Assembly (NCBI GenBank): GCA_900546455.1
Contig: URCS01000011.1
Coordinates: 1-43,337 of the forward strand
Length of the DNA: 43,337 bases
Origin: an uncultured Collinsella sp.
GTDB taxonomy: Bacteria; Actinomycetota; Coriobacteriia; Coriobacteriales; Coriobacteriaceae
Direction: 5' to 3'
The notes beneath the pieces are model-generated. The model was not told where the DNA came from and did no database searches. It saw nothing but the letters and a program-made list of their open reading frames with translations. Each line of letters begins with the position of its first letter. Position 1 is the stretch's first letter. Positions 1 through 8,154 of this stretch are shown piece by piece. A program made the translations under genes and the position numbers.

Positions 1-26
1 ACCGAGCCGTGCGCTTGAACTGAGAA

Positions 27-55
27 GGGGGAGGCCTCGCGGCCTCCCCCTTTTT
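27..55 (+). terminator. Rho-independent terminator at window start
   Basis: A perfect 10-bp G+C-rich stem (27-36 with 41-50, loop TCGC) is followed by five T. It presumably ends a rightward gene lying before the window. Confidence 0.85.
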
Positions 56-122
56 GCGCTTACACTTCACAATGTCGTTGCATTTCACCTGTAACCCGGT
101 TGGGCTTATGGGTAATGAGCTT

Positions 123-590
123 TTATTTAAAGACAATAAATCGAATCACAAGTGCAACTGCTATGACCACAATGATCAAAAGCAGGATTGTCAGTCGATG
201 CTGCTTGCGTCGTTTCTTTGACGAAACGAAGATTGATTTTCCCTGTTTTGGCGTTTCGAGATAACGAGCCGAATGCGTTAAGGTCTGCTTAGGTCGGGGA
301 CCTCTTTGCTGCCGAGTTATGGGCGTTTTCGTCGGGTCGTCATTTATTGCGCTGTTTTTTGATAGCGGTGCATCTTTTAGATATACGGGATCGCCCGATG
401 CGACGCCCATATGCTTACGTCCCGTTTGGGCATCCTCGAGCGTTTGATATCGATTTCTCGTCACATACTCGGGCTCTGGATCATTAATGGGCTCTTGCGA
501 GATGTGGGGGCGATGGAACCGTGGCGGCTGCGTGGAAGTATCTTCCCCCTGCGTCGGCATAAACATATTGTTCTGGTTTTGGTCGTCCAT
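123..590 (-). CDS. Tail-anchored hypothetical membrane protein
   Basis: This 155-residue protein is not a family I recognise. The first 125 residues are hydrophilic, rich in Pro, Gln, Asn and Arg, and look disordered. A basic patch (KKRRKQHR) at about 125-132 is followed by one hydrophobic segment (LTILLLIIVVIAVALVIRF) that reaches almost to the C-terminus. There is no N-terminal signal peptide, so the topology is that of a C-terminally anchored protein with its body in the cytoplasm. The start at 590 has a reasonable ribosome site (AAAGGG, spacing about 5). The gene is divergent from the hsp20 gene, and the ~275-bp gap between them holds several dyads. It has no operon partner in view. An overlapping plus-strand frame at 411-677 lacks a ribosome site and is probably a shadow. 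That this is a real gene is likely but not certain, since composition and TM placement are the only support. Confidence 0.6.
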   Translation of the reverse strand: MDDQNQNNMFMPTQGEDTSTQPPRFHRPHISQEPINDPEPEYVTRNRYQTLEDAQTGRKHMGVASGDPVYLKDAPLSKNSAINDDPTKTPITRQQRGPRPKQTLTHSARYLETPKQGKSIFVSSKKRRKQHRLTILLLIIVVIAVALVIRFIVFK

Positions 591-710
591 GATGCCCTTT
601 TGCTCGTTACCAACAACGTGTACGCGCTCATTGTAAGCCCCTTGTTATTTGTAGCTGGGGACATACTCGGTATTTAAGCTCTGGTTCAAAGAACCTTAAC
701 CTTCCTAAAA

Positions 711-731
711 TCTTAGTGCCTCACACTTAGA
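711..731. promoter_or_regulatory. Dyad upstream of hsp20
   Basis: An 8-bp inverted repeat (TCTTAGTG, then CACTTAGA; one mismatch, spacer 5) lies about 140 bp before hsp20. It is neither a CIRCE nor a clear HspR (HAIR) element. A second perfect dyad, GGTTC-AAA-GAACC, lies at 683-695. Either could be an operator for the hsp20 gene or the divergent gene. Confidence 0.3.
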
Positions 732-772
732 TATGCTTATAGTACTGGACTCAAAAAACTTTATAGTCGATG

Positions 773-801
773 TATATATGAGCATCGGGTGGGCATATAT
801 A
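773..801. promoter_or_regulatory. TATATATG-N13-CATATATA dyad before hsp20
   Basis: A perfect 8-bp inverted repeat (773-780 with 794-801, spacer 13) lies 67 bp upstream of the hsp20 start, in the A+T-rich promoter zone. Placement suggests a heat-shock operator or promoter element. The regulator is unknown. Confidence 0.4.
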
Positions 802-867
802 AGAGCGTCAAAAGAAGTCCCAGTCACCTAGAAGATGACTCGGCAGTCCTATAAAGGAGTGGTAAAC

Positions 868-1299
868 ATGGCAAGCATGGTTCCTTATCGTTCGGTTTTT
901 GGCGTTCGTCCCTCTGCAAGCTCGCTGTTCGATCTGTTTGATGATATGAGTGACCTAGCGAACGGCTCGATTGCCTCTAAGGCGTTCCCCGTTGACGTTG
1001 AGGATAAGGGCGATGGCTATGAGGTCAAGGCTTATCTTACCGGCGTCGCCAAGGACGATATCGATGTCGAGCTTAACGAGGGCCGTCTCTCCATTAGCGT
1101 GAATGTCGAGGAAGACGAGGAGAACGAGGGCAAGAACTTCCTGCAGAAGGAGTTCAGCTCGTACAGCGCGACGCGTGGTGTGTATCTCAAGGATGCTTCG
1201 AGCGAGGGTCTCTCGGCTAAGTACGCCGACGGCATTCTTACCGTTACGGTTCCCAAGATCGTCGAGAAGAAGAACGTTACGAAGATCTCCATCGACTAG
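868..1299 (+). CDS. Hsp20/alpha-crystallin small heat shock protein
   Basis: This 143-residue protein is a holdase-type chaperone that binds unfolding proteins in the cytoplasm and keeps them refoldable by ATP-dependent chaperones. The alpha-crystallin domain spans about residues 35-140, with the typical opening PVDVEDKGDGYEVKAYLTG, the motif 'DDIDVELNEGRLSI', and the C-terminal 'KYADGILTVTVPK' strand pair. The short N-terminal arm (VFGVRPSASSLFDLFDDM) is typical of class A bacterial Hsp20. I chose ATG 868 over the in-frame ATG at 835 because AAAGGAG sits 8 bases before it and family similarity begins only after it. It is monocistronic, ending in a strong terminator at 1332. The upstream region is rich in dyads, consistent with stress-controlled transcription. 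Confidence 0.93.
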   Translation: MASMVPYRSVFGVRPSASSLFDLFDDMSDLANGSIASKAFPVDVEDKGDGYEVKAYLTGVAKDDIDVELNEGRLSISVNVEEDEENEGKNFLQKEFSSYSATRGVYLKDASSEGLSAKYADGILTVTVPKIVEKKNVTKISID

Positions 1300-1331
1300 C
1301 TTCGTTGGTGTTCTGCGCTATTAAAAGATAA

Positions 1332-1367
1332 CAAAAGGGGCTGGGAAGCGATTCCCGGCCCCTTTTG
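1332..1367. terminator. Bidirectional terminator between hsp20 and the MBL gene
   Basis: A ~15-bp stem (CAAAAGGGGC.. with ..GCCCCTTTTG, one G-U pair) carries A and T tracts on its two flanks. It can end both convergent genes. Confidence 0.85.
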
Positions 1368-1381
1368 CTCTCTTGAGTGGT

Positions 1382-2191
1382 CTATTGAATGGTTGCCGGT
1401 TGATATTGACTTGCAGGACGTATTGAGAGCTTCCGCGTCCCTTGGAGAAGGGTGGCGGAACTGCCGAGCTCGTCATCCAGGGTTGCGGCCAGAGCTTTGG
1501 CATAGCTTTTGACGGTAAGGCTCGGACGATTGTTGTCTTGGCTGATATGCATGGCAATGAGCTGTTCGGTGCGATCGGTAACAAGTTCGCGCGCGGCTTC
1601 GGCGGCTTGGCCGTTGGAGAGGTGTCCCCTTGCAGACAGGATGCGCTCCTGAAGAAAGCGGGGATATTCTCCCTCGCGCAGCATGGTCACATCGTGGTTG
1701 CTTTCGAGCGCGAGGACTCGACAATCTTTGAGGGTGTTCATGGCTTGGCTCGATAGCTCTCCGGTGTCGGTGGCAAAGCCGATGGAATCATCGAGGGTGT
1801 CGAATCGATAGCCGACTGGATTGATGACATCGTGTGATGTTGAGTAGGTTTGCACGTGGATGCCGGCAATGGATAGGGCGTCGCCGGGATCGAATTCCTC
1901 GACAGGCAGATGTGAAAGATTTTCTTTGTTCGAAAGAGTGTCCCTGCTGGCAAAGAGGGGGCCGTGCCAGTGCTTGCACCAGACATCGAGGCCCTTGATG
2001 TGATCGCTATGCTCATGAGTAATGAGAAGAGCCGAGACGTTGTCTGTCGAGAGCCCCAGTTCTGCCATGCGCTTTAATGTCTCGCGGCGAGACAGTCCGT
2101 CATCGACCATAATGAGCCCCTGCGGGCCCTCGATGAGTGCGCAGTTGCCTTTAGAGCCACTGCCGAGGATATGAAGGTGCAGACGAGACAT
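1382..2191 (-). CDS. MBL-fold metallohydrolase, WalJ/YycJ type
   Basis: This is a 269-residue cytoplasmic metallo-beta-lactamase-fold hydrolase of the YycJ/WalJ group. Members are linked in Firmicutes to cell-wall and DNA-repair phenotypes and are thought to be nucleases or phosphodiesterases; the substrate here is unknown. Visible motifs are the opening 'LHILGSGSKGNCALIE', the metal-binding THEHSDH at residues 58-64, a further ligand region 'STSHDVINPVGYRF', 'GFATDTGELS', and a late 'ARGHLSNGQAAE' histidine motif. I placed the start at 2191 (MSRLHLHILGSG) because homology begins there. A longer frame reaches 2272 but would run into the promoter of the divergent tilS. The ribosome site is weak. 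Unlike many Firmicutes there is no walRK nearby; the gene is divergent from tilS with a 48-bp gap. Confidence 0.85.
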   Translation of the reverse strand: MSRLHLHILGSGSKGNCALIEGPQGLIMVDDGLSRRETLKRMAELGLSTDNVSALLITHEHSDHIKGLDVWCKHWHGPLFASRDTLSNKENLSHLPVEEFDPGDALSIAGIHVQTYSTSHDVINPVGYRFDTLDDSIGFATDTGELSSQAMNTLKDCRVLALESNHDVTMLREGEYPRFLQERILSARGHLSNGQAAEAARELVTDRTEQLIAMHISQDNNRPSLTVKSYAKALAATLDDELGSSATLLQGTRKLSIRPASQYQPATIQ

Positions 2192-2239
2192 AAGATTCCA
2201 AAGGATACAATGAGTGCGAACGAATAGAGGAGGAAGCAA

Positions 2240-3781
2240 ATGCCAACGGTATCTCAGCATTATGGACACCATGCTGCATCGTGGGCTGATGATAAAGCCT
2301 TGGCAACGCGGCGGACGGCTGCCCCCGTGGTGCTCATGGTATCAGGTGGTGCGGACTCGACGGCTTTGCTCCTTATGGCGTGCACATCAAAGTTGGATAT
2401 TCTGGATGGGCGTGGTGTGGCCCCCATCGCGCGCGAGCGACTGCACGTGCTGCATGTGAACCATCATCTGCGCGGCGAGGCATCCGATGGCGACGAGGCC
2501 TTCGTGCGTGAGCTCTGCGCGCAATATGGTCTACCGCTGTGTGTTGAGCATGCCTATTTTGATGATGAATCGGGCAATATCGAGGCGGCTGCCCGCGAGG
2601 TGCGCTATGCCGCGGCGCGAAGGTATGTTCGCGAGCTCTGCGCCCAGACGGGGGCACCGCGAACGGCGGCTCGTATCTGCACCGCGCACACGTCTTCGGA
2701 TCGCGCGGAAACGTTTTTGATGAACGCGATTAAGGGTTCGGGGCCCGCTGGCCTATCGAGCATTCCTCGCCGGAGGAATATCGTGGTGCGTCCCTTGCTC
2801 GACCTGACTCACGGCGAGCTGGTGGGCTATCTGCAGGTACATGGTCAGCCGTGGCGTGAAGACGAGAGCAATGAGGACATCTCGTATCTGCGAAACTACG
2901 TGCGCCATCGAGTGATGCCGGTGGTGGCGCAGCGCAACGCGAGCGTCTGCAAGACGATTGGCGCCGCCTGCGAGATCTTAGGCGATGAGGACGCGTTTTT
3001 GTCTCAGCTTTCGGCACAGGCGTTTCGAAGCTGTTTGCGCAAAGAGGCAGCGGGCGCGCTGGTACTCGATGCCAGGCGCCTTGCTGCGGCCGAGGTGGTA
3101 ATCGCGCGGCGCATCGTGCGACTGGCGATTAAGCGCATCGATCCGGATGCTCGTCCAGAGATGCGACATGTGGAGCGAGTCCTTTCCTGCGTTGCCGAGG
3201 GCGCCGGCTCGGTCACGCTTCCGGCGGGGATTGACGCACGCATTGAGTTTGGCATGCTGGCGTTTAAGGCGCCGGTGGCTCGCGAGGGCCTGGTCGCGGA
3301 CTGGGTTACCGTGCCCGGTCGTTTGCCGTTGGGCGGGGGACGTATGCTGGTCACAGAACCAATAGCCGTTGAGCCGGGATGCGATATCGTGCGCCGCGCC
3401 CGTGAGCTTGCGGCTGCCGGGGAAGTGACAGCTTTGGTAGACGCGGCTGCCTTGGGTTTTGCCGACAGCGATAGTGAGCGGATCCTGGCGGGCTCGCGTG
3501 GCGAGATCCCTGCCGAGGCGCGATTGGCGCGCCTGTGGGTGGACGGTCCCGCACCGGGAGACGTGATGTGCCCGTTAGGGATGAGTGGCCGAAGCAAGAA
3601 AGTATCCGACTTGCTAGGTGAGGCTCGCATTCCCGTTTCCGAGCGCGCCGGCGTGCCCATGGTGAGGACGGCGCCGGGGGGTGCCGTGGTGTGGGTCGCC
3701 GGAGTTCGCGCGGACGAGCGTTTTAAGTGCACGGCCGCAACGCGCGTGGCATATCTGCTTCGTGTGGTCGATGCGGAATAG
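2240..3781 (+). CDS. tilS: tRNA(Ile)-lysidine synthetase
   Basis: TilS ligates lysine to the wobble C34 of the CAU-anticodon tRNA-Ile, using ATP, so that it reads AUA instead of AUG. It is an essential cytoplasmic enzyme. The 513-residue protein has the N-type PP-loop 'MVSGGADSTALL' at about residues 33-44, the family motifs HVNHHLRGEASDGDEAFVRE and 'ARRYVREL', and the 'AHTSSDRAETFLMNAIKGSG' segment. The C-terminal region contains the TilS tRNA-binding domain ('GRSKKVSDLLGEARIPVSERAGVPMV'). The start is well fixed by AGAGGAGG 7 bases before ATG 2240. It heads the widespread tilS-hpt-ftsH arrangement, with a 148-bp gap to hpt. The protein is longer than the ~430 residues of E. coli TilS. Confidence 0.93.
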   Translation: MPTVSQHYGHHAASWADDKALATRRTAAPVVLMVSGGADSTALLLMACTSKLDILDGRGVAPIARERLHVLHVNHHLRGEASDGDEAFVRELCAQYGLPLCVEHAYFDDESGNIEAAAREVRYAAARRYVRELCAQTGAPRTAARICTAHTSSDRAETFLMNAIKGSGPAGLSSIPRRRNIVVRPLLDLTHGELVGYLQVHGQPWREDESNEDISYLRNYVRHRVMPVVAQRNASVCKTIGAACEILGDEDAFLSQLSAQAFRSCLRKEAAGALVLDARRLAAAEVVIARRIVRLAIKRIDPDARPEMRHVERVLSCVAEGAGSVTLPAGIDARIEFGMLAFKAPVAREGLVADWVTVPGRLPLGGGRMLVTEPIAVEPGCDIVRRARELAAAGEVTALVDAAALGFADSDSERILAGSRGEIPAEARLARLWVDGPAPGDVMCPLGMSGRSKKVSDLLGEARIPVSERAGVPMVRTAPGGAVVWVAGVRADERFKCTAATRVAYLLRVVDAE

Positions 3782-3929
3782 CGTTCCACGCCTACTATTC
3801 TGTGCGACGTTGACGGTATTCCCGCGCTGATGGCGTACGGGCTGGAAAATATTCCCCGTGCGCTGCTAAAATGTGAAGTTCGCGTCCATACGGCGGTGTG
3901 TGGGCGATTAAGCACAAGAAAGGGTTGTC

Positions 3930-4478
3930 ATGGCTTCTCAACATCCGGATATCGAGAAGGTTCTGTTTACGCAGGAGGATATCGACGGTATCGTCTCTCG
4001 CCTGGGCGAGGAGATTACGCGCGACTATGCGGGTAAGGATCTGGTGCTGATTGCGGTCCTACGCGGCGCCGTGGTCTTTATGGGCGACCTGATGCGCAAG
4101 ATCGAGCTGCCGACCAACATCGATTTCATGGCTGTTTCGAGCTACGGCGACGGCGTGAAGTCTTCCGGCATCGTGCGTATCATTAAGGACCTGGATATCG
4201 ACATCCGTGGTCGCGACGTGCTGATCGTCGAGGACATTCTGGACTCGGGTCTGACGCTCAAGTATCTGATGAAGAACCTCGAGAGCCGCAAGCCCGCTTC
4301 TCTGGAGGTCGCCGCCTTCCTGTGGAAGGACGTTGAGGACCGCGTCTCGGCCATCACGCCCAAGTATGTTGGAACCCATTGCCCCGATGCCTTTGTGGTG
4401 GGCTACGGCCTCGACTATGCCGAGCGCTATCGTAACCTGCCGTATCTGGGCATTTTGAAACCGGAGGTTTATTCGTAA
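3930..4478 (+). CDS. hpt: Hypoxanthine phosphoribosyltransferase
   Basis: This purine salvage enzyme converts hypoxanthine (and usually guanine) plus PRPP to IMP or GMP in the cytoplasm. The 182-residue protein has the normal family length. The PRPP-binding loop 'VLIVEDILDSGLTL' lies near residue 95, preceded by the type I PRTase core 'DLVLIAVLRGAVVFMGDL' and the flexible-loop segment 'MAVSSYGDGVKSSG'. Near the C-terminus are 'AFVVGYGLDYAERYRNLPYLG' elements of base recognition. The start at 3930 has an AAAGGG site. Its stop (4476-4478) is one base before the ftsH start, so the two genes are cotranscribed and probably translationally coupled. In B. subtilis the equivalent protein pair regulates ftsH; that is not shown here. 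Confidence 0.95.
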   Translation: MASQHPDIEKVLFTQEDIDGIVSRLGEEITRDYAGKDLVLIAVLRGAVVFMGDLMRKIELPTNIDFMAVSSYGDGVKSSGIVRIIKDLDIDIRGRDVLIVEDILDSGLTLKYLMKNLESRKPASLEVAAFLWKDVEDRVSAITPKYVGTHCPDAFVVGYGLDYAERYRNLPYLGILKPEVYS

Positions 4479-4479
4479 G

Positions 4480-6615
4480 ATGCCCGACGACCGTAACGAT
4501 AACAATTCCCAGATTCCCCGGGACCCAAAGATCCCGGGGATGCCCGGAGGCAAGAAGCCCACGCGTACGGGCTGGCTGTATTTTCTTTTGGCTTGCGCGC
4601 TTCTGGGCTATGCCTTCTTTAATATGGGTTCCGGCTTTGCCAGCTCCAGCAATACCGTTAAGCTCGCGACGAGCGAGATGGTCAGCGCCATCAAGCAGGA
4701 TCGCGTCGAAGATCTGACCTATACGGTTCAAGACGGAAGCGTGACGGGTCATTACTGGAAGACAAAAAAGGACAAGGGCGATACGAGCGAGCTCAAGAGC
4801 TTCTCTTCGACCTATGTCGGCTCCGATTCGCTTGCCGAGCTCATGGCGGAGCACCCCGATACCAAGTACATCGTCAACACCAACGATCCCGATTTTTGGG
4901 GCGACCTGGCGATGAGTGTGCTTCCGACGATCGCCCTTATCGCCATCATGTTCTACTTTATGCGCCAGATGATGGGCGCCAACAACAGGAACATGCAGTT
5001 TGGCAAGACCAACGCCAAGACCAACGAGGCCACACGCCCCAAGGTCAAGGTTGAAGACGTTGCCGGAGTGGACGAGGCAGTCGAGGAGCTCGAGGAGATC
5101 CGTGACTTTTTGAGCGATCCGGATCGCTATCGCAAGCTGGGCGCCAAGATCCCGCGTGGCGTGTTGCTGGTTGGCCCTCCGGGCACCGGTAAAACGCTGC
5201 TGGCCAAGGCCGTTGCCGGCGAGGCGGGCGTGCCGTTCTTTAGCATCTCGGGTTCCGACTTTGTCGAGATGTTCGTAGGTGTCGGCGCCAGCCGTGTGCG
5301 TGACCTCTTTAAGGAGGCCAAGTCCCAGGCCCCGTCGATCATCTTCATCGATGAGATCGATGCCGTGGGACGTCAGCGCGGAGCTGGCTTGGGCGGCGGT
5401 CACGACGAGCGCGAGCAGACGCTCAACCAGCTGCTGGTCGAGATGGACGGCTTTGAGGAAAGCGAGTCGGTCATCCTGATCGCTGCGACCAACCGTCCTG
5501 ACATCCTGGATCCGGCATTGCTGCGTCCCGGCCGTTTTGACCGTCAGGTTACGGTCGACCGTCCGGATGTGAAGGGCCGCGAGCAGATCTTGCGCGTGCA
5601 TGCCGAGAACAAGCCGATGGACGAGGACGTTAAGTTTGAGAAGCTCGCCCAGATGACCGTTGGCTTCACTGGCGCCGATTTGGCGAACCTGCTCAACGAG
5701 TCTGCGCTGCTGGCTGCTCGCCGTCATCGTTCCGTGATCTCGATGGACGAGGTCGAGGAATCGATGGAGCGCGTGATTGCCGGACCGCAGCGCAAGGGTC
5801 GCGTGATGACCGAGGCCGAGCGCACCACGATTGCCTACCACGAGAGCGGTCACGCTTTGGTGGGCCATATCCTGGAGCACTCCGATCCGGTCCACAAGAT
5901 CTCGATCGTCAGCCGCGGTCAGGCCCTGGGCTACACGCTGCAGCTTCCGCAGGAGGACCACTTCCTCAAGACCAAGAACGAGATGCTCGACGAGCTTGCC
6001 GTGTTCTTGGGCGGTCGCGTTGCCGAGGAGCTCATGTGCGACGACATCACGTCGGGCGCGAGCAACGATCTGGAGCGCGCAACCAAGATGGCGCGCGAGA
6101 TGGTCACACGTCTGGGCATGAGCGAGGAGCTGGGCACTCAGGTCTTTGGCGAGGCGCAGCATCAGGTATTCCTGGGCCGCGACTATGCCGATCATCAGGA
6201 TTACTCCGAGGAGACGGCGCGCCGCATTGATATCGAGGTTCAGCGTATCATGCGCGAGGCCCATCGTCGTGCTGTCGAGATCTTGGATGCCCGTCGCGAT
6301 CAGCTCGATCTGATGGCGAAGGTGCTGCTTGAGCGCGAGACTGTCGAGGGCGATGCCGTGAATGCCCTGCTCGATAACGAGTGGGACGCCTACCTTGAGC
6401 GCGAGGGCGATATCCTGGCGGCCAAGGAGGAGCGCAATGCCAAGGCGGCCGGCATGCCGACCAAGAAGCGCGTGCCTCGAATGAGCGAGGAGGAGCTGGC
6501 GGCTGATGCCGCGGCCTTTGCGCAGGCGGCCATGCAGGAGGATGCCGAAGCCGCATCCGATGATGCTGACGATGACCATGCCGTCGTCGATGCCGACACC
6601 GACGCCGACAAATAG
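4480..6615 (+). CDS. ftsH: ATP-dependent zinc metalloprotease FtsH
   Basis: FtsH is a hexameric membrane-anchored AAA+ protease that removes misassembled membrane proteins and short-lived regulators. The 711-residue protein has a Pro/Asp-rich N-terminus, TM1 at about 31-50, an extracytoplasmic domain to ~138, and TM2 at ~143-163. The AAA+ module follows, with Walker A GPPGTGKT (232-239), Walker B IIFIDEID (287-294), the SRH 'ATNRPDILDPALLRPGRFDR', and then the M41 peptidase domain with zinc motif HESGH (454-458). The last ~70 residues are Glu/Ala/Asp-rich, as in many actinobacterial FtsH. ATG 4480 starts one base after the hpt stop. A strong hairpin (4515-4540) sits inside codons 12-21 and may affect translation. 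Confidence 0.97.
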   Translation: MPDDRNDNNSQIPRDPKIPGMPGGKKPTRTGWLYFLLACALLGYAFFNMGSGFASSSNTVKLATSEMVSAIKQDRVEDLTYTVQDGSVTGHYWKTKKDKGDTSELKSFSSTYVGSDSLAELMAEHPDTKYIVNTNDPDFWGDLAMSVLPTIALIAIMFYFMRQMMGANNRNMQFGKTNAKTNEATRPKVKVEDVAGVDEAVEELEEIRDFLSDPDRYRKLGAKIPRGVLLVGPPGTGKTLLAKAVAGEAGVPFFSISGSDFVEMFVGVGASRVRDLFKEAKSQAPSIIFIDEIDAVGRQRGAGLGGGHDEREQTLNQLLVEMDGFEESESVILIAATNRPDILDPALLRPGRFDRQVTVDRPDVKGREQILRVHAENKPMDEDVKFEKLAQMTVGFTGADLANLLNESALLAARRHRSVISMDEVEESMERVIAGPQRKGRVMTEAERTTIAYHESGHALVGHILEHSDPVHKISIVSRGQALGYTLQLPQEDHFLKTKNEMLDELAVFLGGRVAEELMCDDITSGASNDLERATKMAREMVTRLGMSEELGTQVFGEAQHQVFLGRDYADHQDYSEETARRIDIEVQRIMREAHRRAVEILDARRDQLDLMAKVLLERETVEGDAVNALLDNEWDAYLEREGDILAAKEERNAKAAGMPTKKRVPRMSEEELAADAAAFAQAAMQEDAEAASDDADDDHAVVDADTDADK
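4515..4540 (+). promoter_or_regulatory. GC-rich hairpin inside the start of ftsH
   Basis: A perfect 9-bp stem (TCCCCGGGA with TCCCGGGGA, loop 8 nt) begins 35 nt into the ftsH coding sequence. It encodes part of a Pro-rich stretch, so it may be a coding coincidence or a translational brake. Confidence 0.35.
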
Positions 6616-6627
6616 TCTTTGTGGCGA

Positions 6628-6662
6628 AAGCCTCCGCGGGGAAACCTGCGGAGGCTTTTTCT
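6628..6662 (+). terminator. Terminator of tilS-hpt-ftsH
   Basis: The arms AAGCCTCCGC and GCGGAGGCTT flank a short loop and are followed by a T run at 6656-6660. It begins 13 bases after the ftsH stop. Confidence 0.88.
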
Positions 6663-6688
6663 TTTGAGCGATATGGGGCCGTCTGTTG

Positions 6689-6740
6689 ATTGGGGACAGA
6701 CTTAAATGAGCGTTTTCACGCATTTAAGTCTGTCCCCAAT
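6689..6740. repeat. Perfect 20-bp inverted repeat with GGGGACAG core
   Basis: The left arm ATTGGGGACAGACTTAAATG (6689-6708) and its exact complement (6721-6740) enclose a 12-nt loop. It lies between the ftsH terminator and the aminotransferase promoter and has no T tract, so it is not a normal terminator. From memory, palindromes with this GGGGACAG/CTGTCCCC signature recur in many bacterial genomes, sometimes near Y1 (RAYT) transposases. No transposase is present here. Confidence 0.85.
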
Positions 6741-6804
6741 TAACATTGCTGCGGCACTTTGCTCGGCTAAAGCGTACAATAGCGCCTATGCGAAAGGGGA
6801 ACAG

Positions 6805-7989
6805 ATGATCAACGAAACTATGTATGCTCGCGGCGCGGAAAGCTCCATCATCCGTGAGATTTTTAGCTATGGCCTTGAGCGCAAGGCGCAGATCGGTGCG
6901 GAAAACGTATTCGATTTTTCGCTGGGCAATCCGAGCGTTCCGGCGCCCGCTGCTGTGGCTGAGTCGATTAAGAAGGCCCTGGAGCTGCCGAGCGACCAGC
7001 TGCACGGCTACACGCCCGCACCGGGCCTGCCGCAATGTCGTGCCGCTGTGGCCGAATCGCTCAACCGCCGCTTTGGCACGAGCTATGAGGGCAAAGACGT
7101 ATTTATGACGGTGGGTGCCGCGGCTTCGCTCACCTGCACGCTCAACGCCGTTACGAACCCGGGCGACGAGGTTATTGTTATCGCCCCGTACTTTCCGGAG
7201 TATCGCGTTTGGATTGAGAAGGCCGGCTGTACGTGTGTTGAGGCGCTCGCCGATGAAGATACGTTCCAGCTGAGCGTGGACAACGTGCTCAAGGCGATCA
7301 GCGATAAGACGGCGGCCGTCATCATTGACTCTCCCAACAATCCGACCGGTGCCGTATATACATGCGACACGCTGACGCGACTGGCCAATGTTCTGCGCGA
7401 GGCCAACGCTCAGCGCGATCCCGAGAATCCGATTATGCTCATCTCGGATGAGCCGTACCGCGAGATTGTGTACGGTGCCGAGGTGCCTTGGGTGCCCTCG
7501 ATCTACGAGCACACCATCGTGTGCTACTCGTATTCCAAGTCGCTGTCGCTGCCGGGCGAGCGCGTGGGGTGGATCTTGGTTCCCAACACCAATCCGCAGG
7601 CTGCCCGTCTGATGCCGGCTGTTGCGGGTGCTGCCCGTACGCTAGGTTTTGTATGCGCACCGGCACTCTTCCAGCGCGTAATCATCGATTGCATCGATGA
7701 GCCGAGCGATGTCGAGGCCTATGCGCGCAACCGCACCGCGCTTACCGACGCACTAGCGGAGTACGGCTACACCTATGTTGAGCCGGATGGTGCATTCTAC
7801 CTGTGGGTGAAGGCGCTGGAACCCGATGCGAATGCGTTTTGCGAGCGTGCAAAGAAGTATGAGTTGCTTGCGGTTCCCTCGGACAGCTTTGGTATGCCGG
7901 GTTGGTTCCGCCTGGGCTATTGCGTGAGTTACGAAACGATTATCAATTCGCTACCCGCTTGGAAACAGTTGGCGGACGAGTATCGTTAA
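6805..7989 (+). CDS. Pyridoxal phosphate-dependent aminotransferase (class I/II)
   Basis: This 394-residue fold-type I aminotransferase moves an amino group between an amino acid and a 2-oxo acid. The exact substrate cannot be read from sequence; aspartate or aromatic amino acids are common for the group. The PLP residues are visible: Asn in NNPTG (178-182), Asp215 and Tyr218 in 'LISDEPYRE', the Schiff-base Lys245 in YSYSKSLSLPGERVGW, and Arg in 'GWFRLGY' near the end for carboxylate binding. ATG 6805 is preferred because AAAGGGGA lies 5 bases ahead; the longer in-frame ORF start at 6706 lies inside the palindrome at 6689-6740. A TACAAT at 6775-6780 could be the -10 box. The gene appears monocistronic. 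Confidence 0.88.
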   Translation: MINETMYARGAESSIIREIFSYGLERKAQIGAENVFDFSLGNPSVPAPAAVAESIKKALELPSDQLHGYTPAPGLPQCRAAVAESLNRRFGTSYEGKDVFMTVGAAASLTCTLNAVTNPGDEVIVIAPYFPEYRVWIEKAGCTCVEALADEDTFQLSVDNVLKAISDKTAAVIIDSPNNPTGAVYTCDTLTRLANVLREANAQRDPENPIMLISDEPYREIVYGAEVPWVPSIYEHTIVCYSYSKSLSLPGERVGWILVPNTNPQAARLMPAVAGAARTLGFVCAPALFQRVIIDCIDEPSDVEAYARNRTALTDALAEYGYTYVEPDGAFYLWVKALEPDANAFCERAKKYELLAVPSDSFGMPGWFRLGYCVSYETIINSLPAWKQLADEYR

Positions 7990-8023
7990 AAGTAAAGCGC
8001 TCTGCCTACAATGTTTTACGTGA

Positions 8024-8053
8024 AACGGGGTTTGGTGTTAAGCCAGACCCCGT
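8024..8053 (+). terminator. Possible terminator after the aminotransferase gene
   Basis: An 11-bp stem (ACGGGGTTTGG with CCAGACCCCGT, one G-U pair) is followed by only a weak T tract. Confidence 0.5.
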
Positions 8054-8087
8054 TGTCATGGACGTTGTGTCTTTGGGATGGAGTGGT

Positions 8088-8116
8088 TTTACGACTATCG
8101 AAGGCTATGCGTACAA
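8088..8116 (+). promoter_or_regulatory. Possible promoter of the PHP phosphatase gene
   Basis: TTTACG (8088-8093) and TACAAT (8111-8116) are spaced 17 bp apart, 39 bp before the start codon. Confidence 0.35.
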
Positions 8117-8154
8117 TGAATATAAGCGACGGCCGTGCCAGATAAGGAGACCTG

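Noticed and set aside
4354..6723. 789-residue open frame antisense to ftsH
   Set aside because: It mirrors the codon pattern of ftsH in a high-G+C genome, has no ribosome site, and runs through a terminator and a palindrome.
6706..6804. N-terminal extension of the aminotransferase
   Set aside because: The extension is translated palindrome sequence; the ribosome site and homology support ATG 6805.
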